Positions 1 to 6,241 of a stretch of 7,174 bases of DNA are shown piece by piece. The notes beneath the pieces are model-generated. The model ran no database searches. It had not been told where the DNA came from and saw only the letters and a list, made by a program, of their open reading frames with translations. Source of the DNA: Thermoanaerobacterales bacterium (GTDB lineage: Bacteria > Actinomycetota > Acidimicrobiia > Acidimicrobiales > JACDCH01); the NCBI GenBank assembly GCA_017577565.1, contig PKRH01000149.1, forward strand, positions 1-7,174, in the 5' to 3' direction. The translations under genes and the position numbers were made by a program. How positions within the stretch are numbered: position 1 is the first letter of the stretch; each line of letters starts with the position of its first letter.

Positions 1-1443
1 GGGGTCGACCGCGACCTCGACGGCCGGCGGGAGGGGGTCGCCGACCTCGTCCTGCACCTCGGCGGCGTGGGCCAGCAGCGCGGCCGTCAGCGCGTTCTCG
101 GCCGCGCCCGCCCCGCCGTCGGCCTCGTCCGGCCGCATCGCCACCATGAGCCGCCGCAGCTCCTCGGCCCGGGCCTCGAGGTCGTCCTGGACCCGGGCGA
201 TGGCCGAGCGCACGATCTCGGCCGTCGGGGCGGGCAACGAGCGCCACACCGCCTGGGCGACGCTGCCCAGCGTCGACAGCGACCCCACCGCCTGGCTGTG
301 CAGCTCGCTGACCGTGCGCCGGCGGTCGTCGTCGAGCGCCCGCACCAGGCCGGCCAGCAGGCGGCCCCGCTCGTCGGCCATGCGGGCCACCTCGCCCGAC
401 AGGCGGCGGGCCTCGCTCGTCAGCCCGGCCTGGCGCAGCGCCCCCAGGCCGACGACGGCCACGGCGACGACCACCAGCCAGGTGACGGCGAGGGTGTCGT
501 CCCGGCGGGCGACGAGGACGTGGGCCGCCAGGGCCGCCAGCACGACCGTGCTCAGCGCCGGGAGCGGGTGGGCGGTGCGCAGCTGCTCGTGGACCGGCAG
601 CCGGCCGAGCCCGCCCGCGCTCGACCGGTGGGACCACAGCGGCAGGGCGGCGACCAGGGCCGTCGTCACCGCGTGGCAGCCGACCAGGAGCGGCAGAGGG
701 GGCTCGACGTCGGCGCCGGTGCGGGCGAGCTGGAGCGCGACCGACACGGTGAACGCGGCGCTCAGGACCAGCCCCAGCGCCTGGGTCACCCGCTCGGGCC
801 GCGGCGCTCGGGCCACGTTGAGGGCGCCGCTGTAGAGGCCCGCGGGCACGAGCACGAGGAGCGCCGCGAAGGGCGCCACGAGGCCCGGCTCCTGGGCCCG
901 TCGCAGGAGCGGCACGGCGACGAGCAGGGCGATCGGGGTGCCGAGGACCAGGACGGCCGTGGCGGTGTCGACGGCGTCGACGGCCGGGCCGCGCCGTCCC
1001 GCCTGGCTGCGGACCATCGTGTGGACCGCCGCGCCCCAGACCGGCGCGGCGACCAGCAGGAGCACGAGGGTCAGCCGCAGCAGCGCCGGCGACCGGAGCG
1101 CGGCGGCCGCCAGCGAGACCACGGTCGCCAGCGCCGCGACGGCATCGGCCGCGGCCCACCGGCGCCAGAACGTGCGCAGCGCCGGCGTCGTGCTCCGGCG
1201 GGCGGCGACCGTCGCGAGCGCCAGCGTGGCGGCCGTGAACGGTGCGCCGGCCAGGGCGTGGGCCAGCACGTCGCCGTAGCGGTCGTCGGGTGCGAGGGCC
1301 GACAGCGCGGTGCCGGCGGCGGCGACGGCGACGATGGCCGCCGACCCGGCGACCCGGGCCCGCGCCGAGAAGACGAAGACGAAGGGGTGCCCGGCGGCGA
1401 CCGCCCGACGCCGCGGCGTTGTGGCCTGGTCGCAGGTGCGCAT
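1..1443 (-). CDS. Membrane sensor histidine kinase, NarL/DesK type (HisKA_3), C-terminus beyond window
   Basis: Probable sensor kinase of a two-component system, acting at the cytoplasmic membrane. The minus frame is open from the ATG at 1443 to the left edge, giving 481 residues without a stop. The N-terminal ~340 residues are hydrophobic, with about ten likely membrane helices (roughly 33-52, 60-80, 98-117, 121-141, 160-180, 187-205, 221-240, 250-270, 295-312, 318-335). A charged helix (341-375) leads into a dimerisation/phosphotransfer region, DDDRRRTVSELHSQAVGSL at 371-389, with His382 the expected phosphoacceptor; a second DHp-like helix ends near 437. The HATPase domain would lie to the left. 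The ATG has a G-rich ribosome-binding stretch (GGGGGGA) nine bases upstream. Oddity: the acidic residue that normally follows the His in this family is Ser383. The ligand is unknown; a response regulator gene might lie further left. The large antisense open frame over this gene is a GC artefact. The kinase call is good; the exact subfamily is inference. Confidence 0.82.
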   Translation of the reverse strand, partial: MRTCDQATTPRRRAVAAGHPFVFVFSARARVAGSAAIVAVAAAGTALSALAPDDRYGDVLAHALAGAPFTAATLALATVAARRSTTPALRTFWRRWAAADAVAALATVVSLAAAALRSPALLRLTLVLLLVAAPVWGAAVHTMVRSQAGRRGPAVDAVDTATAVLVLGTPIALLVAVPLLRRAQEPGLVAPFAALLVLVPAGLYSGALNVARAPRPERVTQALGLVLSAAFTVSVALQLARTGADVEPPLPLLVGCHAVTTALVAALPLWSHRSSAGGLGRLPVHEQLRTAHPLPALSTVVLAALAAHVLVARRDDTLAVTWLVVVAVAVVGLGALRQAGLTSEARRLSGEVARMADERGRLLAGLVRALDDDRRRTVSELHSQAVGSLSTLGSVAQAVWRSLPAPTAEIVRSAIARVQDDLEARAEELRRLMVAMRPDEADGGAGAAENALTAALLAHAAEVQDEVGDPLPPAVEVAVDP

Positions 1444-1457
1444 GGGACACCGTCCCC

Positions 1458-1508
1458 CCGGCGGTGACGTGCGGCCTGCCCGCCGACCGAGGTCGTCGCC
1501 GGCGGTGA
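1458..1508. repeat. 10-bp direct repeat pair between the small gene and the kinase
   Basis: CCGGCGGTGA occurs at 1458-1467 and again at 1499-1508, so the copies are 41 bp apart start to start, close to four helical turns. Both lie in the 73-bp gap between the basic small gene and the kinase gene; the left copy overlaps the kinase ribosome-binding region. They could be a tandem regulator site or chance in GC-rich DNA. Confidence 0.25.
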
Positions 1509-1516
1509 GCGGGTGA

Positions 1517-1816
1517 TCAGATGACGGCGCGCTCCAGCGCGGCCTTGGCGCGGCGCAGCGCGGTGCGCCGCTTCCACATCTTCAGCTTCCAGTGGCGGCG
1601 CCGGCGGGCGGACGGCCGGGCCTTGGCGGGGTCGCGGTGCCGCTCGCCGCGGAACCCGATGCCCGGCTCGACCACGTCGTCGGGCTCGGCGCCACCGAGG
1701 ATCTGACCGGTCACGTCGGCCAGGAGGGTGTTCACGCGATGGCGCTCGGAACGGACCTGGACCCGGCGGGTCAGGGGGTCGGGGACCACCTCACCCGTGC
1801 GGTGACGGTTGCTCAT
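1517..1816 (-). CDS. Small highly basic protein of unknown function (99 aa)
   Basis: I do not recognise this family. The ATG at 1816 is preceded by a clear Shine-Dalgarno stretch (GGAGAGAGGA ending five bases upstream), the best ribosome-binding site on this strand, and the frame ends with TGA at 1517. The protein has no signal peptide or membrane segment. Residues 1-30 are polar and Arg-rich, the middle (31-58) is more neutral and acidic (LLADVTGQILGGAEPDDVVE), and the C-terminal third is extremely basic, with an Arg run at 71-74 followed by Trp/Lys/Arg-rich sequence to about residue 88. Such a tail suggests nucleic-acid or ribosome binding, but that is inference. It lies 73 bp upstream of the kinase on the same strand and could be its operon partner. 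The same frame continues open upstream for hundreds of codons antisense to the next gene; that extension is spurious because composition and ribosome-binding site favour this start. Confidence 0.72.
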   Translation of the reverse strand: MSNRHRTGEVVPDPLTRRVQVRSERHRVNTLLADVTGQILGGAEPDDVVEPGIGFRGERHRDPAKARPSARRRRHWKLKMWKRRTALRRAKAALERAVI

Positions 1817-1857
1817 CGCTGTCCTCTCTCCAGGTGGACAACTGATCCGTGGGGCTG

Positions 1858-1886
1858 ACGGTAGCCCTCCTCGGCGGTCCTGTCTC
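1858..1886 (-). promoter_or_regulatory. Candidate promoter for the basic small gene and kinase
   Basis: On the minus strand GAGACA (1886-1881, 4/6 to TTGACA) is followed by a 17-bp spacer and TACCGT (1863-1858, a TANNNT -10 box). Transcription would begin near 1851, about 35 bases before the ATG at 1816 and upstream of its Shine-Dalgarno. Found by eye in GC-rich DNA, so moderate to low confidence. Confidence 0.33.
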
Positions 1887-1939
1887 GGGGTCGGCGCGAT
1901 GGCCCGTTGACCTGGGGCGACCCACCGCCGCGCGGCCGT

Positions 1940-1960
1940 CGGACCGCACTCGGTGGTCCG
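1940..1960. promoter_or_regulatory. Inverted repeat in the divergent intergenic region, possible operator
   Basis: CGGACC (1940-1945) and GGTCCG (1955-1960) form a perfect 6-bp inverted repeat. A further G-T and C-G pair extends it to eight pairs around a five-base loop. It lies between the divergent small basic gene and the putative glycosyltransferase, immediately upstream of a possible plus-strand -10 box (1978-1983). The position suits an operator for a dimeric regulator; a hairpin is the alternative. Confidence 0.35.
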
Positions 1961-1977
1961 GGTGGCGCTCTCGCGCC

Positions 1978-1983
1978 TAGATT
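1978..1983 (+). promoter_or_regulatory. Possible -10 box for the putative glycosyltransferase gene
   Basis: TAGATT fits the actinobacterial TANNNT -10 pattern and is one of the few AT-richer spots in this spacer. No convincing -35 lies 16-18 bp upstream; GGTCCG at 1955-1960, the right arm of the inverted repeat, occupies that place. Transcription from here would give a leader of about 80 bases before the ATG at 2072. Confidence 0.25.
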
Positions 1984-2003
1984 GCAGTGCCGACCGCGAT
2001 GGT

Positions 2004-2023
2004 CGTGACGGCCGACGGTCACG
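2004..2023. promoter_or_regulatory. Second inverted repeat, in the likely leader of the plus-strand gene
   Basis: CGTGAC (2004-2009) and GTCACG (2018-2023) are perfect 6-bp arms around an 8-base centre. The repeat lies 48 bases before the ATG at 2072. The GTGAC/GTCAC half-sites with an 8-bp centre look like a site for a dimeric DNA-binding protein, but an RNA hairpin in the leader is equally possible. Confidence 0.35.
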
Positions 2024-2071
2024 CACGGTGCCGGGACCGGGCCGGACGTCGCCGACGGGAGGGGCTGCGGG

Positions 2072-3949
2072 ATGACGGCAACGGACACGACCACGGGTGA
2101 CCGGCCTGTGGCCGCCGGTGACGACCCCGCCGGCGGGCGCGCCGGTGCGGGTGCCGCCGGACGCCTCGCCCGCCGGCTCGACGACGACCGCCTCGTCGGC
2201 CGCCTGGCCCTCGCCGTGACCCTGCTGCCGTTCGTCGTGGCGGCCGTCGTCCTGCTGGTCGTCGTCGGCGGCGACTACCACCCGGCGTCGGACCACGCCC
2301 TCACCGAGCTGCAGGTCCGCAGCGTCGGGCAGGACGACGTGCTCGTCGGGCTCTACTCCCGCGACACCTGGAACCACCCCGGCCCCGCGCTCTTCTGGCT
2401 GCTCGCCCCCTTCTACCGGCTGACCGGCGGCATGTCGGTCGGCGTGAACGTGGGCGCGCTGGCCATCAACGGCGCGTCCGTGGCCGGCATGGCCGTCGTC
2501 GCCCGCCGGCGGGGCGGCACCGGGCTGCTCCTCGTGGCGCTGCTCGCCGCCGCGCTGGTGATGCGGACGCTGGGCGCCGAGTTCCTGCACGACCCCTGGA
2601 ACTGCTACGTGACCGTGCTGCCCTACGGGCTGCTCCTGCTGCTCGCCTGGACGGCGTGGCGCGGCGACCTCTGGGCGCTGCCGGCGGCGGCGGCGGTGAC
2701 GGCCTACCTGGCGCACACGCACGTCGGCTTCGCCCCGCTGGCCGCCCCGCTGCTGGCCTGGGCGGGCCTCGGCGCCCTCGTGTCGGTGGTCCGGCGGGGC
2801 GAGCGGTCGCCCGGCGGCGCCGGCTTCCGGCCCCTCGCCGGCGCGGTGCTCGCCTCGCTGGGGGTGCTGGCCCTCGCCGCCGTCCCGCTCGTGCTCGACT
2901 GGCGGCGGCCCGGCGCCAGCAACCTGCGCGAGATCGTGGACTACTTCCGCCACCCGGACGAGCCCACGGCGGGCCTGGCCGACGGCGTGCGGGTGATGCT
3001 CGGCCAGTGGAGCGGGGTGCCCGAGTGGCTGACCGTCAAGCGGCCGATGACGTGGCTGGGCGAGTCCCCCCACCTCAGCGGCGTCCCGATCCCCTGGGTG
3101 CTGCTCGTCTTCGCCGTCGCGACCGCCCTGCTCCGGCGCCGCCGCGTCGCCGGGGCCGTGGCCCTGTCCGCCACCGTCGGACTGGCGCTCGTGGTGGGCG
3201 CGGTGGCGGTGGGGCGCACCATCGGCCCGGCCTTCGACTACCGCCTGCGGTGGACGTTCATGCCGGCCATGGTCGGGGCGGTCGTCATCGGGTGGGCGGG
3301 GTGGCGGCTCGCCGCCGACCGCTGGCCGGGGACGGGCGAGCGGGCGCTCCGGGGCGTCGCCCTGGCCGCGCTGGTCGTCCTGGGCGGGGTGAACGTCGTG
3401 ACCGCCGCCACCGCCGGCACGCCGCAGGACCTGGACTCCGAGGCGGTGGCGTCGATCACCGACCAGGTGCTCGAGGGCCTGCCCGACGAGCCCGAGGGGA
3501 CGGTGGAGGTGCGGGACGCCCTGCACGCCGGCGCCTGGTACGCCCGTGGCCTGGTCCTGCAGCTCGAGCGCCGGGGCGTCGACGTCGGCGTGCCGGCGTC
3601 CGTGGCCGACGAGTACGGCCGCCACCGCGTCGCCGACCCCGCCGAGGTCGGTGACGTGCTGGTCGTGGTCCGCGACCAGTGGGTCGACGCCGTCGCCGAG
3701 CGGCCCGGGATGCGCAAGGTCGCCGAGTGGTGGGCCGTCCCACCCGACGAGGCCGCCCCGCTCCTCGCCGAGCTCGACCGGCTGGACGCCGAGCTCGAGG
3801 CCGGGCGGCTCACCCTCCTCGAGCACGCCCGCGAGCACCGCCGGATCTTCCGGCAGCTGACCGACGGCGGCCGCGCCCAGGCCTACCGAGTCGTCGTGTT
3901 CCGCGACGAGGGCGCCGTCGCCGCGCTCCCCACCGAGCCGGCAGGCTGA
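2072..3949 (+). CDS. Polytopic membrane protein, putative GT-C-fold glycosyltransferase
   Basis: A 625-residue integral membrane protein. GGGAGGGG at 2057-2064, seven bases before the ATG, supports this start. After a ~40-residue cytoplasmic N-terminus there is a first membrane helix (~44-66), then an extracytoplasmic loop with acidic residues (Asp74, Glu79 in SDHALTE) and WNHPGPALFW at 100-109. This arrangement resembles the first catalytic loop of GT-C enzymes, which use polyprenyl-phosphate sugars. Further landmarks are HDPWN (173-177) and AHTHVGF (214-220). About ten more helices follow up to ~447 (e.g. 150-168, 180-196, 201-240, 256-275, 339-354, 362-382, 395-412, 426-446). Residues ~450-612 are a soluble, probably extracytoplasmic domain ending with a charged helix (560-597). 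A role in envelope glycan or glycolipid synthesis is inferred; donor and acceptor cannot be read. It stands alone, with a hairpin after the stop. Membrane protein is certain; GT-C is probable. Confidence 0.8.
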   Translation: MTATDTTTGDRPVAAGDDPAGGRAGAGAAGRLARRLDDDRLVGRLALAVTLLPFVVAAVVLLVVVGGDYHPASDHALTELQVRSVGQDDVLVGLYSRDTWNHPGPALFWLLAPFYRLTGGMSVGVNVGALAINGASVAGMAVVARRRGGTGLLLVALLAAALVMRTLGAEFLHDPWNCYVTVLPYGLLLLLAWTAWRGDLWALPAAAAVTAYLAHTHVGFAPLAAPLLAWAGLGALVSVVRRGERSPGGAGFRPLAGAVLASLGVLALAAVPLVLDWRRPGASNLREIVDYFRHPDEPTAGLADGVRVMLGQWSGVPEWLTVKRPMTWLGESPHLSGVPIPWVLLVFAVATALLRRRRVAGAVALSATVGLALVVGAVAVGRTIGPAFDYRLRWTFMPAMVGAVVIGWAGWRLAADRWPGTGERALRGVALAALVVLGGVNVVTAATAGTPQDLDSEAVASITDQVLEGLPDEPEGTVEVRDALHAGAWYARGLVLQLERRGVDVGVPASVADEYGRHRVADPAEVGDVLVVVRDQWVDAVAERPGMRKVAEWWAVPPDEAAPLLAELDRLDAELEAGRLTLLEHAREHRRIFRQLTDGGRAQAYRVVVFRDEGAVAALPTEPAG

Positions 3950-3953
3950 CGTC

Positions 3954-3975
3954 CGGCCGCCCCGGGGGGCGGCCG
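3954..3975 (+). terminator. Strong GC hairpin after the putative glycosyltransferase gene
   Basis: CGGCCGCCC (3954-3962) pairs perfectly with GGGCGGCCG (3967-3975) around a four-base loop, five bases after the TGA at 3947-3949. No T-run follows, so it is a hairpin of the type seen without U-tract in high-GC actinobacteria rather than a canonical intrinsic terminator. Confidence 0.5.
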
Positions 3976-4025
3976 CGCCCCGTGGAGCGCGTGGACGCTG
4001 CGTGGCCTGTGGCACAGGTGGCGGC

Positions 4026-4056
4026 TTGGGCCGTCCGGGGTGGGACGGCGTAGCCT
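4026..4056 (+). promoter_or_regulatory. Candidate leaderless promoter of the small membrane protein/DUF454 pair
   Basis: TAGCCT (4051-4056) matches the TANNNT -10 box and ends seven bases before the GTG at 4064, the spacing at which transcription would start on the first base of the start codon. TTGGGC (4026-4031) is a possible -35 at a long 19-bp spacing. No Shine-Dalgarno stands before that GTG, which fits leaderless translation, common in actinobacteria. It decides the start in favour of GTG 4064 over GTG 4040, which lies upstream of the -10 box. Confidence 0.45.
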
Positions 4057-4063
4057 CGGCGAC

Positions 4064-4444
4064 GTGCAGAACGTGGCCACCGCCTCCCGTCCGGCCGCCG
4101 ACGCCGCCATGCGGCGGCTGCTCCGCATCCCCGAGGGCCAGACCGCCACGACGGGTGCCGCGCAGCGGGCCTTCTCGACCTCGGTCCTGGTGTCGGCGGT
4201 GCGGTGCCTGCTCACCTACGTCGTCCTGCCGTTCCTCGCGCCCGCCCTGGGCATCGCCGCCGGCGTGGGCCCGGCGCTGGGCGTCCCCATCGGCCTCGTG
4301 GCCATCGCCTCGAACGTCATGACCATCCGGCGCTTCTGGGCGGCGGACCACCGCTGGCGGTGGGGCTACACGGCGATCGCGCTGGGGGTCATCGTCCTGC
4401 TGCTCGTGCTGATGGTCTCGGACCTCGCCACACTGATGGGGTGA
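4064..4444 (+). CDS. Small membrane protein of unknown function, coupled to DUF454 gene
   Basis: A 126-residue protein of no family I recognise. The start is taken as GTG 4064 because a TANNNT -10 box lies seven bases upstream; an in-frame GTG at 4040 would add eight residues but precedes that box. Residues 1-38 are a polar, Arg-containing cytoplasmic stretch (MRRLLRIPEGQ at 16-26). Three likely membrane helices follow (~40-60, 66-86, 102-120), with a basic, Trp-rich loop between the last two (RRFWAADHRWRW, 89-100). The stop TGA (4442-4444) shares its last base with the ATG of the next gene, so the two are translationally coupled. That suggests a shared membrane role or complex with the DUF454 protein, though none is known. 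High GC3 in this frame and the coupling support it as real. Confidence 0.75.
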   Translation: MQNVATASRPAADAAMRRLLRIPEGQTATTGAAQRAFSTSVLVSAVRCLLTYVVLPFLAPALGIAAGVGPALGVPIGLVAIASNVMTIRRFWAADHRWRWGYTAIALGVIVLLLVLMVSDLATLMG

Positions 4445-4995
4445 TGGGCAGCCGGGTCCGCAGGATCCTCCTCCTCGCCTGTGGGTTCGTCGCCGTCGGC
4501 CTCGGGTCGGTCGGCATCGTCGTGCCGGGCCTGCCGACGACCGGCTTCTTCGTCTTCGCCGCCGCCTGCTTCGCCCGCTCCAGCCCCCGGTTCGAGCGCT
4601 GGGTCCTCGACCTGCCCGGCGTGGGCCAGATGGTCCGTGACCACCGCGCCGGGCTGGGCATGCCCCGGCGGGCCAAGGTCCTGGCCATCGGCATGATGCT
4701 GACGGCCTGCACGCTCAGCGCGATCACGGTGGGCTCGGCGCCCGTGGCCGCCGCCGTCATGGCCGCCGGCGCCGTCGGCACCTGGTACGTGGGCTGGCGG
4801 GTGCCGACGCGCGAGCGCGTCCTCGCCGGCCGGTCGCTCGACGAGGCGCGGGCGGCCGCCCACGGCACCGCCCCCGCACCCGGCACCGGCGGTCGCGTCG
4901 CCTGGGTGGTGGGCGACCGCGACGGGCGCTCCGCGGCCCGGCGGCCCGGCACGCCCGGGCGGCCGGGGGGCGGCGCCGGGCCTCAGCCCGTGTAG
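4444..4995 (+). CDS. YbaN/DUF454 family inner-membrane protein
   Basis: A 183-residue membrane protein of the DUF454 family (E. coli YbaN type), whose molecular function is not established. Family hallmarks are visible: GLGSVGIVVPGLPTTGFFVF (19-38), directly followed by AAACFARSSPRFERW (39-53), then MPRRAKVLAI (73-82). YbaN has a closely similar order: PVLPTTPF, CFARSSPRF, a MPRG-type motif. Helices are likely at ~8-28, 30-44, 78-96 and 99-118. The protein is longer than the usual ~120-130 residues: after WRVPTRER (118-125) there is a ~55-residue Ala/Gly/Pro/Arg-rich tail that looks disordered and runs to the TAG at 4993. The ATG overlaps the preceding stop by one base and has only GGGG nearby as a ribosome-binding site, so it probably depends on coupling. 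The last 13 bases overlap the 3' end of the convergent lipoprotein gene. Confidence 0.87.
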   Translation: MGSRVRRILLLACGFVAVGLGSVGIVVPGLPTTGFFVFAAACFARSSPRFERWVLDLPGVGQMVRDHRAGLGMPRRAKVLAIGMMLTACTLSAITVGSAPVAAAVMAAGAVGTWYVGWRVPTRERVLAGRSLDEARAAAHGTAPAPGTGGRVAWVVGDRDGRSAARRPGTPGRPGGGAGPQPV

Positions 4996-6218
4996 GCCGC
5001 CGCCTGGCTGGCGATCAGGTCGACGATGTCGCCCATGACGACGTTGACGTCGACCAGGTGCATCCCCCACTGCTCGTTGAGGTCGCCGCCGATGTCGTCG
5101 GTGCGGGGGTCGTCCGGGTCGCCGTTCACGGTCAGCTCGAGGTACGTGTAGCCGTCCCGCCGGACGCACTCGCCCTCGAGGAGCCCCGGGAAGGTGACCC
5201 AGTCGGTCGTGACCTCCGCGTTGCGGGCGGGGTCCGCGAACGGCGGCGTCCCGGTGACGCCGCCGAGGAGCGCGCCCTCGGGCTGCTCGACCGGCAGGTA
5301 GGGCTGCAGCTCGGCCCGCCCGCCGCCGAGGGCCGCGGGGTTGACGCAGGCGGCCACGGTGCCGTCGCCGTCCCGCCCGAACAGGGCGCCCTCGGCCGGC
5401 GGCTGGGTGGCGCGGTACGAGGCGAAGGACACGACGCAGCCCGTCTGGTCCTCCTCCTCGCACAGCGGCACGTTCTCGAAGTCGCCGCCGACCACCTCGC
5501 CCTCGGGCACCTGCACGCTGGAGCCGAGGATGTAGGCGGCCACCAGCCGGTCCCGCAGCAGCGGCTCGTCGTCGATCTCCTCGGCGATGAGCCGGCTCAG
5601 CATGCCCGCGCCCTGCGAGTGGCCGATGAGCACGAAGCCCCGGCCGTCGCTCAGGTTGACGACGTACTCCTTGAAGGCGTCGAGCACGTCGCCGTAGGCG
5701 ACCTCCCGGGTGTCCTCGCGGAACCCGCCGCCGATGGCCGACAGCGTGGCCTGCCGGTAGATCGGGGCGAACACCCGGCAGCTGGCGGTCAGGCGGGCGG
5801 CCTGGTTGCGGACGGTCGAGATCTCCTCGGCCTCGCCCGGCTCCCAGTCGCTGTTGGGCCCCTCGTCGTAGCTGGTCGTCGGGTAGACGTAGAAGCAGTC
5901 GACGGGCGGGTCCTCCGCCACCTCGTGCTCGACGACCTCGGTCGAGCCGTCGGCCTCGACGACGGTGGCGTCGAGGTCGGTGTCCTCGCACACGTCGTCG
6001 GCGATGCCCGGCTTGCACAGCCAGTGGGCGTCGTCGGCGTAGCTCTCGCTCGTGTAGCCCTCCCAGCTCTCGGGCAGCGCCACCTCGGTGGCCGCGCCCT
6101 CGGTCCGGGCCCCGTCCTCCTCGGCGGCGTCCGAGTCGCCGTCGTCCGACGAGCAGGCCGCCAGCGCGGCCAGCACGACCGCCACCGCCGCCAGCCAACC
6201 GATCCTGTGCGTCCTCAC
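4983..6218 (-). CDS. DUF3089 family alpha/beta-hydrolase lipoprotein
   Basis: A 411-residue exported lipoprotein. The GTG at 6218 follows GGGGAG by four bases and yields a proper lipoprotein signal: MRTHR, a hydrophobic stretch (8-21) and lipobox LAAC with Cys22. A long acidic linker (23-60) leads to the catalytic domain. DUF3089 features are DCFYVYPTT (107-115), RVFAPIYRQA (148-157), the nucleophile elbow GHSQG (199-203; Ser201) and a C-terminal HLVDVN (387-392; His387 the likely catalytic base). It is therefore probably a serine esterase or lipase-like enzyme on the outer face of the membrane; the substrate is unknown. Eight cysteines besides Cys22 (68, 77, 108, 147, 253, 261, 291, 351) could form disulfides. 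Longer in-frame extensions upstream lack a signal peptide at their start and run into non-coding sequence. It is convergent with and overlaps the DUF454 gene by 13 bp, and follows the excalibur gene after 139 bp. Confidence 0.88.
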   Translation of the reverse strand: MRTHRIGWLAAVAVVLAALAACSSDDGDSDAAEEDGARTEGAATEVALPESWEGYTSESYADDAHWLCKPGIADDVCEDTDLDATVVEADGSTEVVEHEVAEDPPVDCFYVYPTTSYDEGPNSDWEPGEAEEISTVRNQAARLTASCRVFAPIYRQATLSAIGGGFREDTREVAYGDVLDAFKEYVVNLSDGRGFVLIGHSQGAGMLSRLIAEEIDDEPLLRDRLVAAYILGSSVQVPEGEVVGGDFENVPLCEEEDQTGCVVSFASYRATQPPAEGALFGRDGDGTVAACVNPAALGGGRAELQPYLPVEQPEGALLGGVTGTPPFADPARNAEVTTDWVTFPGLLEGECVRRDGYTYLELTVNGDPDDPRTDDIGGDLNEQWGMHLVDVNVVMGDIVDLIASQAAAYTG

Positions 6219-6241
6219 CGATCTCCCCTGACTGCTCGGTG

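Noticed and set aside
67..1467. 466-residue plus-strand open frame
   Set aside because: It is antisense to the kinase. Its product is a Gln/Arg/Gly/His-rich low-complexity string with no domain, typical of shadows in high-GC DNA, while the opposite strand encodes clean membrane helices and a DHp motif.
1907..1912. TTGACC as a -35 box on the plus strand
   Set aside because: The hexamer is good, but no TANNNT box lies 16-19 bp downstream; the next candidate at 1978 is far too distant.
1817..4351. N-terminal 845 codons of a 944-codon minus-strand open frame
   Set aside because: It runs antisense across the putative glycosyltransferase and the small membrane gene with Arg/Gly/His/Asp-rich nonsense composition. 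Only its last 99 codons (1816-1517) have a ribosome-binding site and are kept as a gene.
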